NCBI GenBank assembly: GCA_964443005.1
Contig: CAYUBI010000061.1
Location: 1-14,672 of the forward strand
Origin: CAYUBI01 sp964443005
Lineage (GTDB): Bacteria; Margulisbacteria; Riflemargulisbacteria; GWF2-35-9; CAYUBI01
Direction: 5' to 3'
Length of the DNA: 14,672 nt
Part shown: in pieces, positions 1 to 6,768 of the stretch
Numbering within the stretch: position 1 is the first letter of the stretch
Layout of the letters: each line of letters begins with the position of its first letter
Made by a program: the position numbers and the translations under genes
The notes under the pieces: model-generated
The model's input: the letters and a program-made list of their open reading frames with translations, nothing else
Told to the model about the DNA's origin: nothing
Database searches by the model: none

Positions 1-1
1 T

Positions 2-154
2 ACCGCCAAATTCACCATTTTTATAAACTTGCCCCTCTATTTTTAACGGTAATGGTATCGCTGGTTTTTTACCCCATATTGACGATAATACTTCCGCCGC
101 CCCCCCATCGTAGCCCCAATTTTGATGAGTGAAGAAAAAGCTTTTGCGCCAGGC
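2..154 (-). other. Coding-like sequence continuing in frame past the ATPase stop
   Basis: On the minus strand the frame directly after the ATPase stop codon (155-157) stays open for 51 codons to the window edge. It reads like real protein: begins AWRKSFFFTHQNWGYDGG and continues through a WGKKPAIPLPLKIEG-like stretch. No ATG, GTG or TTG start is visible in this frame, so it is either the remainder of a gene lost by a stop or frameshift (a run of seven C at 100-106 is a candidate slip site), or a gene beginning in another frame. I do not recognise the family. Confidence 0.35.
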
Positions 155-1203
155 TTATATCATTTCCCCAGCCCACAATTCAGCACAAAATAGTTGCCAT
201 GGATAAATGATAATATCATTATCAAGAACTCGTTTTTTTTCATCAAACGAAACCACTATACATTTTTGGGGAGATTGATCTTCTTGAAGCGCAAGTAATC
301 CCTTTAAATCACTTAATTTAACGTGCTGTTTTGATTTTACTTCAATGGCCAGTTTCATCTGACCGACAATAAAATCAACTTCCAACCCCGAGCTTGTTTT
401 CCAAAATGTGACATCTTGGTATTTTTCGTGATATGACAAATAAGCCCTCAATTCCCCTAGTATGAACTGTTCAAATACCCAACCCCACTCCATCGTTCCA
501 GGGAAAACAGGTTGCATCCCTTTCAAGGCGCGAACAATACCTACATCAAAAAAATAAAACTTAGCGGTTTCAATCAGTCGGCGTTTTTTCATTTTAGTCC
601 ACGGCAACAACATGTAGCCGAGCAACGTATCTTCAAGAATATGATAGTATTCCTTCACTGTCTTGGCCGACACTCCACAATCTCTTGCAACATTAGCATA
701 ATTAATTAGCTGTCCGTTGTTAATCGCTACTGACTCTAAAAATTTTGAAAATAATGGCAAATTTCGGGTACGAGCTTCACTTTGAATTTCTTCATGCAAA
801 TAATCTAAAACATATCCCTGCAGAAATTTTTCTGGTCTTACAGAAAAATAGTGTTGCGGAAGCAATCCATGATTAATGGCAACCTGAATATCAAAACTAT
901 CAATTTCTGCTGTTGTAAACGGGAATAATTCATACCGCCACGCACGCCCACCCAAAAGGTTAACAGCATGATGTTTAAGTTTTCGCGGGCTTGATCCACA
1001 AAGTATAAATTTTGTTACCGTGTTTTCTAAACACCAGTGGATTTCATCTAATAACGAGGGTATTTTTTGCACTTCATCAATAATCACAAGCGCATATTTA
1101 TTGGCTAGTACGTCTTCCCGAATCACCCGTGGCGATATTGTCAATTCAGTTGTCAGTGCGGTATCCAACAAGTCATAATACTTGGCTTCCGGAAAATTTT
1201 CTT
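155..1203 (-). CDS. DUF4143 / AAA_14-type ATPase, C-terminal body (broken gene)
   Basis: This is the larger piece of a predicted ATPase of the AAA_14 plus DUF4143 type. From 1203 the frame reads ENFPEAKYYDLLDTALTT and continues to the stop at 155; the first ATG is at 1171. It has a Walker B-like stretch ALVIIDEVQKIP (1107 to about 1072), the sensor-like KFILCGSSPRKLK, a winged-helix-like middle (NVARDCGVSAKTVKEYYHIL), and the C-terminal restriction-nuclease-like core of DUF4143 proteins (GLEVDFIVGQMKLAIEVKSK). The Walker A part lies in the upstream fragment across an assembly gap. Proteins of this kind are widespread in bacteria, often in many copies; their cellular role is poorly defined. 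The break may be a true insertion or an assembly fault. Confidence 0.85.
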
Positions 1204-1345
1204 NNNNNNNNNNTTTGCTTGTCCATGGTTTGCTTTTGTTCTTTATTATATTCGCTATGATGTGTGATATGTGCGATATGCGTTATATTTTCATTTATGG
1301 AATCTAAAAGCAAACTACTTGTTTCAATCGTATAAAAATTTTCTT
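1193..1345. repeat. 11-bp direct repeat bounding an insert and an assembly gap
   Basis: AAAATTTTCTT occurs at 1193-1203 and again at 1335-1345. Between them lie ten N (1204-1213) and about 121 bp (1214-1334) that the ATPase family does not explain. Removing one repeat copy plus the intervening stretch restores the frame. The insert includes the inverted arms GTTTGCTTTT (about 1229-1238) and AAAAGCAAAC (1306-1315), and a short run of imperfect TGYGATATG units near 1260-1280. The pattern resembles a target-site duplication around a small insertion, but scaffolding two contigs over a short shared end would look the same. The gap length is probably arbitrary. Confidence 0.6.
1204..1213. other. 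Assembly gap (10 N)
   Basis: Ten ambiguous bases interrupt the ATPase gene. A round value of ten usually marks a scaffold join of unknown length rather than a measured distance. Confidence 0.95.
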
Positions 1346-1460
1346 TTAAAAAGGTAGTTTTACCTGTTTTCCGTGGACCCCATAAAAAAAAGGCATTATT
1401 GCCTGAAATATCAAGGTGTAATTGACGCTTTTTGTTGGATAATCGGGAGTCACTGTTCAT
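1214..1460 (-). CDS. AAA_14-type ATPase, N-terminal Walker A fragment (broken gene)
   Basis: The first 42 residues from the ATG at 1460 belong to the same ATPase as the downstream piece. They contain the P-loop FFLWGPRKTGKTTFLKENF (Walker A GPRKTGKT, residues 28-35). After ENF at 1335 the reading enters sequence unlike the family (YTIETSSLLLDSINENI, then a His/Ile-rich stretch) and runs into ten N. Joining residue 42 directly to the second ENF at 1203-1195 restores one continuous reading of 387 residues, a normal length for this family. There is no clear ribosome binding site; a good promoter places the transcription start at or next to the ATG. Confidence 0.75.
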
Positions 1461-1467
1461 ATTGTTC

Positions 1468-1496
1468 AGATTATCGGAACCTTAGGTTCTTGTCAA
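1468..1496 (-). promoter_or_regulatory. Promoter of the ATPase gene with a palindrome in the spacer
   Basis: On the minus strand TTGACA (1496-1491) is followed after 17 bases by TAATCT (1473-1468), close to sigma70 consensus. The predicted start of transcription lies about seven bases on, at or next to the ATG at 1460, which suggests a leaderless message. The spacer contains the inverted repeat GAACCT-T-AGGTTC (1477-1489), well placed to be an operator. Confidence 0.55.
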
Positions 1497-1515
1497 TACA
1501 ACAAAACATAGTCAG

Positions 1516-1555
1516 CAGACAGTAGGGATCAACGATCGTTGATCCCTACTGTCTG
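1516..1555. repeat. Perfect 40-bp palindrome with GTAG/CTAC ends (REP-like)
   Basis: Positions 1516-1535 and 1536-1555 are exact reverse complements with no central spacer. Inside it, GTAGGGATC (1522-1530) pairs with GATCCCTAC (1541-1549), so the core is GTAG, inverted repeat, CTAC. It lies between two divergent genes, so it is not placed as a terminator. The GTAG-plus-palindrome form matches that of REP sequences moved by RAYT transposases, and a RAYT gene lies at the right end of the window. A role as an operator or cruciform is possible. Confidence 0.75.
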
Positions 1556-1594
1556 AAATCGTTACGTAGTATATAAAATCCATCAAAGTCGCAT

Positions 1595-1637
1595 TGATTG
1601 TTTTTGATGGGATGAAAATCAATCAGCATGATATACT
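1595..1637 (+). promoter_or_regulatory. Possible promoter and hairpin before the NusG-II gene
   Basis: TATACT at 1632-1637 is a fair -10 hexamer seven bases before the ATG at 1644; no -35 at the usual distance is convincing. Just upstream, TGATTG (1595-1600) and CAATCA (1620-1625) form an imperfect inverted repeat. If the -10 is real, this message too would be almost leaderless, in keeping with the lack of a Shine-Dalgarno site. Confidence 0.3.
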
Positions 1638-1643
1638 CCAGAT

Positions 1644-2036
1644 ATGGAGCCACAAGCAAAAACCAACCCCTTGTACCGCGTCTCGATCACCGACGTCCTG
1701 GTGATGATCACGGCCGTACTTATTGGAATTGGATTGCTCATAAATCAACTACATACCAAACCTTCAAACCAATCCTTTGTCGACGTCATCGAAAATAATC
1801 ACCTAAAATATCACGTCCCTCTGTCAACGCCGACGCACCTTTCGCTCAAGACGATGGAGATTGAAATATTAGGGAAGCAAGTTCGGGTAATTCACTCGAC
1901 CTGTTCACAAAAAATCTGCCAGCATACCGGATGGATTTCGCGTCCAGGACAATTACTAGTATGTGCACCCAATCGCATTCTCATCCAAATTACCGGCACC
2001 TCGAGCTACTCTGATGTTTCTGCAGAAGCGTATTAA
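1644..2036 (+). CDS. Membrane-anchored NusG domain II protein
   Basis: A 130-residue protein with one N-terminal membrane segment (about residues 15-35, ITDVLVMITAVLIGIGLLI) and a C-terminal NusG domain II fold placed outside the cytoplasm. The family signature is clear: MEIEILGKQVRVIHSTC, then a QKICQHTGWISRPGQ stretch and LLVCAPNRILIQI (residues 71-116), with cysteines 87, 92 and 107. Such proteins are typically encoded beside a Gx transporter and an ApbE flavin transferase, exactly as here, and are thought to belong to extracytoplasmic flavin or redox modules; the biochemical role is not established. The stop codon touches the next ATG, implying one operon and translational coupling. Confidence 0.88.
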   Translation: MEPQAKTNPLYRVSITDVLVMITAVLIGIGLLINQLHTKPSNQSFVDVIENNHLKYHVPLSTPTHLSLKTMEIEILGKQVRVIHSTCSQKICQHTGWISRPGQLLVCAPNRILIQITGTSSYSDVSAEAY

Positions 2037-3245
2037 ATGAAAAAATCCTGCTCATTGCCCGCACCCTCTAACAATAATCTAATTGTGATATTTACTGCTT
2101 GGGCTTGCGTGTTTCAAATCCTCGAAACCATATTTCCAAATCCATTTCCAGGTATCAGACTAGGTTTAGCCAATATGATTACATTAGTTGTATTAGTGCA
2201 AATGGGATATCGCGCAGCCTTAAAAGTGACTTTTCTGCGAATAGGTTTAAGTTCCCTTTTACTCGGATCGTTTCTATCTCCAGGATTTATTATTAGCTTT
2301 TTTGCAGGAATAACCAGTACACTAGCCATGATTATAACGCTTCATATTGCGAAGAAAATTCAATGGCTTAGGCTCAGTTTAATTAGCGTTAGCCAAATTG
2401 GCGCTATAGTTCATAATAGTATGCAGCTTGTCTGGGTGTACCTGATATTGATCCATCATTCCAGCATCTGGTTACTATTTCCCTGGCTCATCTTCAGCGG
2501 ACTAATCATGGGTTGGATTACAGGTATTATTGGAATCCGCATTAATCAAACACTGGATAAGTCTGCTAACTATATCTGGAACAACACAACTCTTTTGGTA
2601 ACGCAAACAACTGTACCCAGCATTGATTCCCTTGTACAAAAAACGATCCAGAAACAATTGCAACGCTCACAACAATTTCCAATGCTACGATTAACAGTTT
2701 TTACTAGTGTTATTGTTGCAATCACTACCAGCTACAATCTAGCCTTCCTCTTAAGCTGCAGTTGCATTATCATGCTGCTAAGCATATATTACCAATTCCC
2801 ATTTTCTCACTTGCTTTCAGGAATACGACACATGAAAGCATTTTTACTTTTCTCTTTTATTATCCCTGTATTATTTACATCAACAGGCACCGTGATTTTT
2901 CATTTCACGTTAATAACAATCACCCAACAAGGGCTAATCCAAGGAGCTACCTTTGCTGCACGACTCATTGGCATGCTGCTGTTATCAACGTTCTATGTAC
3001 AAACAACGGATTTAAATCATACGGCAAAAACAATAGCCAAATTAAGCAGCCAAGCATCGAAAAATCGAATCCAATTGAATCACTGGATTGAATTAGCAGG
3101 TGCATCATGGCAACTTATCCCTATTTTCATGAATAAAACCTGGGATCTATTTCATGGCAAAGCGCAACTTAAGCGAACATTAACCAATGTAATAACGTCA
3201 TTATCAGAACTAATTATTACAAGCCTTTCGACAAAAAATAAGTAA
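2037..3245 (+). CDS. Gx transporter / heptaprenyl-diphosphate synthase component I-like protein fused to an EcfT-like domain
   Basis: A 402-residue, multi-spanning membrane protein with two parts. Residues 15-170 match the Gx transporter family (also named heptaprenyl diphosphate synthase component I): PNPFPGIRLGLANMITLVVL, GYRAALKVTFLRIGLSSLLLG, then GAIVHNSMQLVWVYL at 122-136. Residues about 210-380 look like the transmembrane coupling protein of ECF transporters (EcfT/CbiQ-like): several membrane helices, then AARLIGMLLLSTFYVQTT and a cytoplasmic helical tail. Joining an S-like component to a T-like component in one chain suggests an energised uptake system; the ATPase subunits are not in this window. 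Many Gx proteins end after the first part, so this is a longer form. The substrate is unknown. The gene starts directly at the stop of the NusG-II gene. Confidence 0.82.
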   Translation: MKKSCSLPAPSNNNLIVIFTAWACVFQILETIFPNPFPGIRLGLANMITLVVLVQMGYRAALKVTFLRIGLSSLLLGSFLSPGFIISFFAGITSTLAMIITLHIAKKIQWLRLSLISVSQIGAIVHNSMQLVWVYLILIHHSSIWLLFPWLIFSGLIMGWITGIIGIRINQTLDKSANYIWNNTTLLVTQTTVPSIDSLVQKTIQKQLQRSQQFPMLRLTVFTSVIVAITTSYNLAFLLSCSCIIMLLSIYYQFPFSHLLSGIRHMKAFLLFSFIIPVLFTSTGTVIFHFTLITITQQGLIQGATFAARLIGMLLLSTFYVQTTDLNHTAKTIAKLSSQASKNRIQLNHWIELAGASWQLIPIFMNKTWDLFHGKAQLKRTLTNVITSLSELIITSLSTKNK

Positions 3246-3254
3246 CTTATTTTT
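3234..3254. terminator. Palindrome spanning both convergent stop codons
   Basis: AAAAATAAGT (3234-3243), one base, then ACTTATTTTT (3245-3254) form an inverted repeat that covers the TAA of the Gx gene and the stop of the ApbE gene, which are one base apart. Each strand would give an A/T-rich hairpin ending in a T run, so a weak bidirectional terminator is plausible. The stem has very little G/C, so confidence is low. Confidence 0.35.
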
Positions 3255-4227
3255 CTAATTTAGCAAATTGTGTTGATTTAATAATTTTCAATTGATTTGT
3301 CATTAAAATCATGCTAATTTTTGGAGTTTTTTCTGCACGAGCTACTGCTTTTTTTTCACCAGAAACAAACAGAACTGTAGACAATATGTCAGCTACCATA
3401 GGGTGCGAATGAATAACAGTAATACCCATAATCCCTTGAGCTGGATAACCGGTATGGGGGTCTAAAATATGACAATAGCGCTTTCCATTTTGCACAAAAA
3501 ACCGCTGATAGTCACCGGAGGTTGCAGTTGAAACCTTGTCAATGAATAAAGTCCCCATCATTTTTTTGGCATCTCGCGGGTGACGAATGCCAATTTTCCA
3601 ATTTCGGTGACGAAATTTACCCTGTGCATAAATTTGTCCACCAGCATCAATTAAAAAATCCTTGATCCCACTATTACAAATAACCTTAGCAGCCTCACCC
3701 ACAGCATAGCCTTTGGCTATGCCGCCCAAATCAACTTTTACTTCTGAGCGCGTTTTCAGAATACTATTTCCACTCAGAACTAATTGCTTATAATTAACCA
3801 ACAACAACGCGTGCTGAATATCCTGCGATGACGGAACGTGCTGATTTTCTGCACTGTAAAACCCCCACAACTTAACCAACGGATAAACAGTGATATCAAA
3901 ATCTCCACCCGAAAGTTCGGAATAATAAATCGAGGCAGTTACCATATAAACCAATTCCGGATCTGTAATCGGCTGATTATTAAAATTAAAATTAAAAATT
4001 TGATTGGTGGTGCTCCCCACACTAGCTTTCGTATCAATTTCTTTCATGCGAACAAATGCTTTTTCCATTGCCTGATTAGCTTTAGGTTGATCTGGAATCA
4101 TGATCGTACAATAAGTATCAATCAAAAAATCAGTCTGTTTTATTAAATCCGGATTAAGATGGCTACGTAACCCCATAGCAGCAATGAAAAGAAGAATTAT
4201 GATAATCGCGACTATTATTTTTTTCAA
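3247..4227 (-). CDS. apbE: FAD:protein FMN transferase (ApbE family)
   Basis: A 326-residue ApbE-family enzyme, which moves FMN from FAD onto a threonine or serine of extracytoplasmic flavoproteins and needs magnesium. Residues 3-19 form a hydrophobic N-terminal segment; there is no lipobox cysteine, so it is probably a membrane-anchored protein, not a lipoprotein. Core motifs are present: GGDFDITVYPLVKLWGF (107-123), VDLGGIAKGYAVGEA (165-179), DAGGQIYAQG (194-203), STATSGDYQRFF (233-244), HILDPHTGYPA (253-263) and VADILSTVLFVSG (278-290), so it looks active. The start is TTG at 4225-4227 with GGA upstream; the next Met would remove the anchor. It converges on the Gx gene with one base between stops. 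No FMN-binding target domain is encoded in the window. Confidence 0.93.
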   Translation of the reverse strand: MKKIIVAIIIILLFIAAMGLRSHLNPDLIKQTDFLIDTYCTIMIPDQPKANQAMEKAFVRMKEIDTKASVGSTTNQIFNFNFNNQPITDPELVYMVTASIYYSELSGGDFDITVYPLVKLWGFYSAENQHVPSSQDIQHALLLVNYKQLVLSGNSILKTRSEVKVDLGGIAKGYAVGEAAKVICNSGIKDFLIDAGGQIYAQGKFRHRNWKIGIRHPRDAKKMMGTLFIDKVSTATSGDYQRFFVQNGKRYCHILDPHTGYPAQGIMGITVIHSHPMVADILSTVLFVSGEKKAVARAEKTPKISMILMTNQLKIIKSTQFAKLEK

Positions 4228-4311
4228 AATTTATTCCGTCCTAATTGGCATAGTTCTATTCCAGTATATCCAAAATAACCAATTCTACAAAGGGGAATAA
4301 AAAATGGGAGG

Positions 4312-6324
4312 CTATTTGTAGTCGAATCGGTTCACCTCAAAAAGTATTGCAGGTTCGTAGGGGAAAACATTTCGAATACTTTTGGGAATACTATTCAAAC
4401 CATGATAAGCACCAAAAAATGCTCCAGAAATTGCAGCAATACTATCCGAATCTCCATCGACAAATGCAGAATTCTGGAGCATAGGCACAAAAGTTTGAGA
4501 ATATTTAAAAAAAGAATATACTGCATAAGGAATCGTATCCATTGCGTTGCTACTGGTACCTAATAGAGTATCACTTTCTATATCGTTGTTATTTTGTAAC
4601 AATTCAAAAACTTTTCTTAGTTTATCTGACATTTCCGAATCAAGTTCGTAAATAAAATCAGCAGCATCATGAATCAATTTCATTTCAGGTTGATGTTTGT
4701 TTTTTTGAACAATTAATTTAGAAAGCAAATAAGCAACAACGACGCTTCCAGATGCTGCATGAATCCCACCATGAGTTAGCTTTGTTGTACGAATCACAGC
4801 TTCTTTTAATTTTTGATCATCTGTAGAAAATAACAAAACTAAGGGCGATATTCTCATTGCTCCGCCGCATGTATTATTCTTGTTCGTAATTAAACGCCAA
4901 CTTAATCCAGTCCATAACATTCTTCCAGAGTTAATGGTATTTTGACCATAACCCGTATTAGGCTCATCTTCAAAATCTAACCGTTTAATTTTTTCAGCAA
5001 TTGCATCAGCAATCAAAAATGGATTTGCAGTACCTATTTTAGAAATTACCTTTAACGTTTCAAGTGTTAATTCAGTATCATCAGTGCAGCCACCAATCGG
5101 AGCTGGTCTGCGAATATTTCCAATAAAATTATCAAATTGACCAAATTCTAAAAGCAGTTCCTTTTTTTTCATAAATTCTATTTGTGCTCCAAAAGCATCG
5201 CCAATTCCCAAACCAACCAACATACCTTGTACACGCTCCTTTAATAAGGGAATAACAATCGGCGTTTCTGAAATACGTGATAACTCAGCAATCCATGGAA
5301 AGTCATTTAATCGAATATCTGCCCCTGAGATCTGCTTTGCCTGAACCAATAATTTCAAAGCCATTTCACGAATTATGTCATTTTTAGAACATGTAAACGG
5401 AGTAATGAGCTCATACCGTTTCCATTTATAAAAAATGGATAAGAAAATTGTTGTTACTTCAGGAATATTAGGCTTATTCATTTCTCGTAATAGAATATTT
5501 TCAAAAAAAGCATGCTGTTGATTGTCAATTAGAACATAAACAAGCTCCCATTTTTCAATATCCTTGATGTGTCGAAATACATTTTTTTTATTATTTATTA
5601 ATTCAATAATAAGTTCAGAACGAGTTGATTCTTCAGATTTAGACAAACAAATTGCTGCTCGCCATCGAACTTCTGAATCAGCATCAGCTAAGCAGTTTTT
5701 TAACAAGCTATCATTTTTCCACGGATCCAATTCTCCAATTATTCGAACAACATTTCGCCTAACTTTTGCGCTCTTATGTCCAGCAAGATCACACACCACG
5801 TCATTAAAACGACTATCGTGTGCCATTCGCACTAGATTTAACCCAAAGATAATTTCTGAAATCAAATTCGATTTTAGTTTCTCATTAATTACTAATCGTT
5901 TAAGTCCATATAAACTAAAAACATAGTCACTGACTAATGACTGAATCTTTTGCTTAGCAAATAAATTCCCATAAAATGATATTTTTATCTTATTTTGAAC
6001 AATTTCAACTGCAACTAATCCAGCAACATTCTTTTTAACTACATGAAGTAAAAACTTTAAATTAGAAAATGATGAATAGGGTTCTAAGTTTTTAATGATA
6101 AAACTATTAGACTCTAAAAGACTTCGAATATTTTTAACAACATTGTTAAAGACTGCACCTTGAATTAATGTTAAGGTGTTTTGACGAATCAGAATTCTTT
6201 TGGAAATGACCTCTTGTTTTATTAAATATCCAGAATCAATACTAATTTCAAATTTAGCTTCAAGCAAGGGATAAGCAGCAAACTTACCATCTTTATTATT
6301 TAAACTAATGGTTTTCCGAATCAT
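4312..6324 (-). CDS. HEAT-repeat protein with C-terminal ADP-ribosylglycohydrolase (DraG/ARH) domain
   Basis: A 670-residue protein in three parts. Residues 1-160 are unrecognised. Residues about 170-335 hold HEAT-like helical repeats (DVVCDLAGHKSAKVRRNVVR, then SLLKNCLADADSEVRWRAAI). Residues 367-645 are an ADP-ribosylglycohydrolase, which removes ADP-ribose from proteins or nucleic acid using two metal ions: GMLVGLGIGDAFGAQIEF (367-384), GCTDDTELT (412-420), LTHGGIHAASG (516-526) and VDGDSDSIAAISGAFFGAYHG (622-642). The metal-binding acids appear kept; the last motif has Ser where the usual form has Thr. HEAT repeats next to this enzyme suggest target recognition. The start has an AGGAAAGG ribosome site and an AAAAGGCCTTTT palindrome just upstream. 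It lies 99 bp downstream of the 108-residue gene and may be its operon partner. A secreted host-targeting role, or release of self-inflicted ADP-ribosylation, are both possible. Confidence 0.85.
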   Translation of the reverse strand: MIRKTISLNNKDGKFAAYPLLEAKFEISIDSGYLIKQEVISKRILIRQNTLTLIQGAVFNNVVKNIRSLLESNSFIIKNLEPYSSFSNLKFLLHVVKKNVAGLVAVEIVQNKIKISFYGNLFAKQKIQSLVSDYVFSLYGLKRLVINEKLKSNLISEIIFGLNLVRMAHDSRFNDVVCDLAGHKSAKVRRNVVRIIGELDPWKNDSLLKNCLADADSEVRWRAAICLSKSEESTRSELIIELINNKKNVFRHIKDIEKWELVYVLIDNQQHAFFENILLREMNKPNIPEVTTIFLSIFYKWKRYELITPFTCSKNDIIREMALKLLVQAKQISGADIRLNDFPWIAELSRISETPIVIPLLKERVQGMLVGLGIGDAFGAQIEFMKKKELLLEFGQFDNFIGNIRRPAPIGGCTDDTELTLETLKVISKIGTANPFLIADAIAEKIKRLDFEDEPNTGYGQNTINSGRMLWTGLSWRLITNKNNTCGGAMRISPLVLLFSTDDQKLKEAVIRTTKLTHGGIHAASGSVVVAYLLSKLIVQKNKHQPEMKLIHDAADFIYELDSEMSDKLRKVFELLQNNNDIESDTLLGTSSNAMDTIPYAVYSFFKYSQTFVPMLQNSAFVDGDSDSIAAISGAFFGAYHGLNSIPKSIRNVFPYEPAILFEVNRFDYK

Positions 6325-6423
6325 AACAAAAGGCCTTTCCTAAAAAACTACACTATCCCAGAACACTATCAAAGCAAACATAATGCACGCTCAATCAATC
6401 CAGCAATCAATATATCGTCAATC

Positions 6424-6750
6424 TTATCCAAAAAATTCACGAACAATATCGTGAATAATAGCCTCTCCATCTGGAAAAAATTCATTGTCAAACCAAAAAT
6501 CAAGAGCAAAATTTTCATGAGAAAGAGCAATATTCAACCAACATCGATCTGTTACTTCATATTCAGCATTAATTTGAGTACTTGATATTAGTTGATTTAT
6601 ATTTTTAAATAGACCCAAATCTACTAATCTTTCACGAACTTTATTAATAAATTCAATATGAATAAGACTAGCTACCATATTTAAGGGAACCTGTTGAAAA
6701 CGAATCGCGGAAGTCAAGGGTCGACAAATTGATTGATAACTTCTTTTCAT
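6424..6750 (-). CDS. Hypothetical protein, 108 residues
   Basis: I do not recognise this small protein. It begins MKRSYQSICRPLTSAIRFQQ, has an amphipathic middle (HIEFINKVRERLVDLGLFKNI) and an aromatic, acidic C-terminal half (NIALSHENFALDFWFDNEFF, then EAIIHDIVREFFG). No signal peptide or membrane segment is seen. AAGGA lies just upstream of the ATG. It starts 18 bp after the stop of the 603-residue gene, so the two are very likely co-transcribed. The size and tight pairing would suit a chaperone or an immunity/antitoxin partner for the large neighbour; that is inference only. Confidence 0.7.
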   Translation of the reverse strand: MKRSYQSICRPLTSAIRFQQVPLNMVASLIHIEFINKVRERLVDLGLFKNINQLISSTQINAEYEVTDRCWLNIALSHENFALDFWFDNEFFPDGEAIIHDIVREFFG

Positions 6751-6768
6751 ATTTTGTTCCTTTTTAAA

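Noticed and set aside
1516..1555. The 40-bp palindrome as a rho-independent terminator
   Set aside because: It lies between divergent genes, upstream of both, and has no T run after either arm.
2762..3091. Plus-strand 109-codon frame inside the Gx gene
   Set aside because: It overlaps membrane helices of the Gx-EcfT fusion in another frame, with no ribosome site.
5564..5926. Plus-strand 120-codon frame opposite the HEAT-ADP-ribosylhydrolase gene
   Set aside because: Antisense shadow of the HEAT region with no family resemblance.
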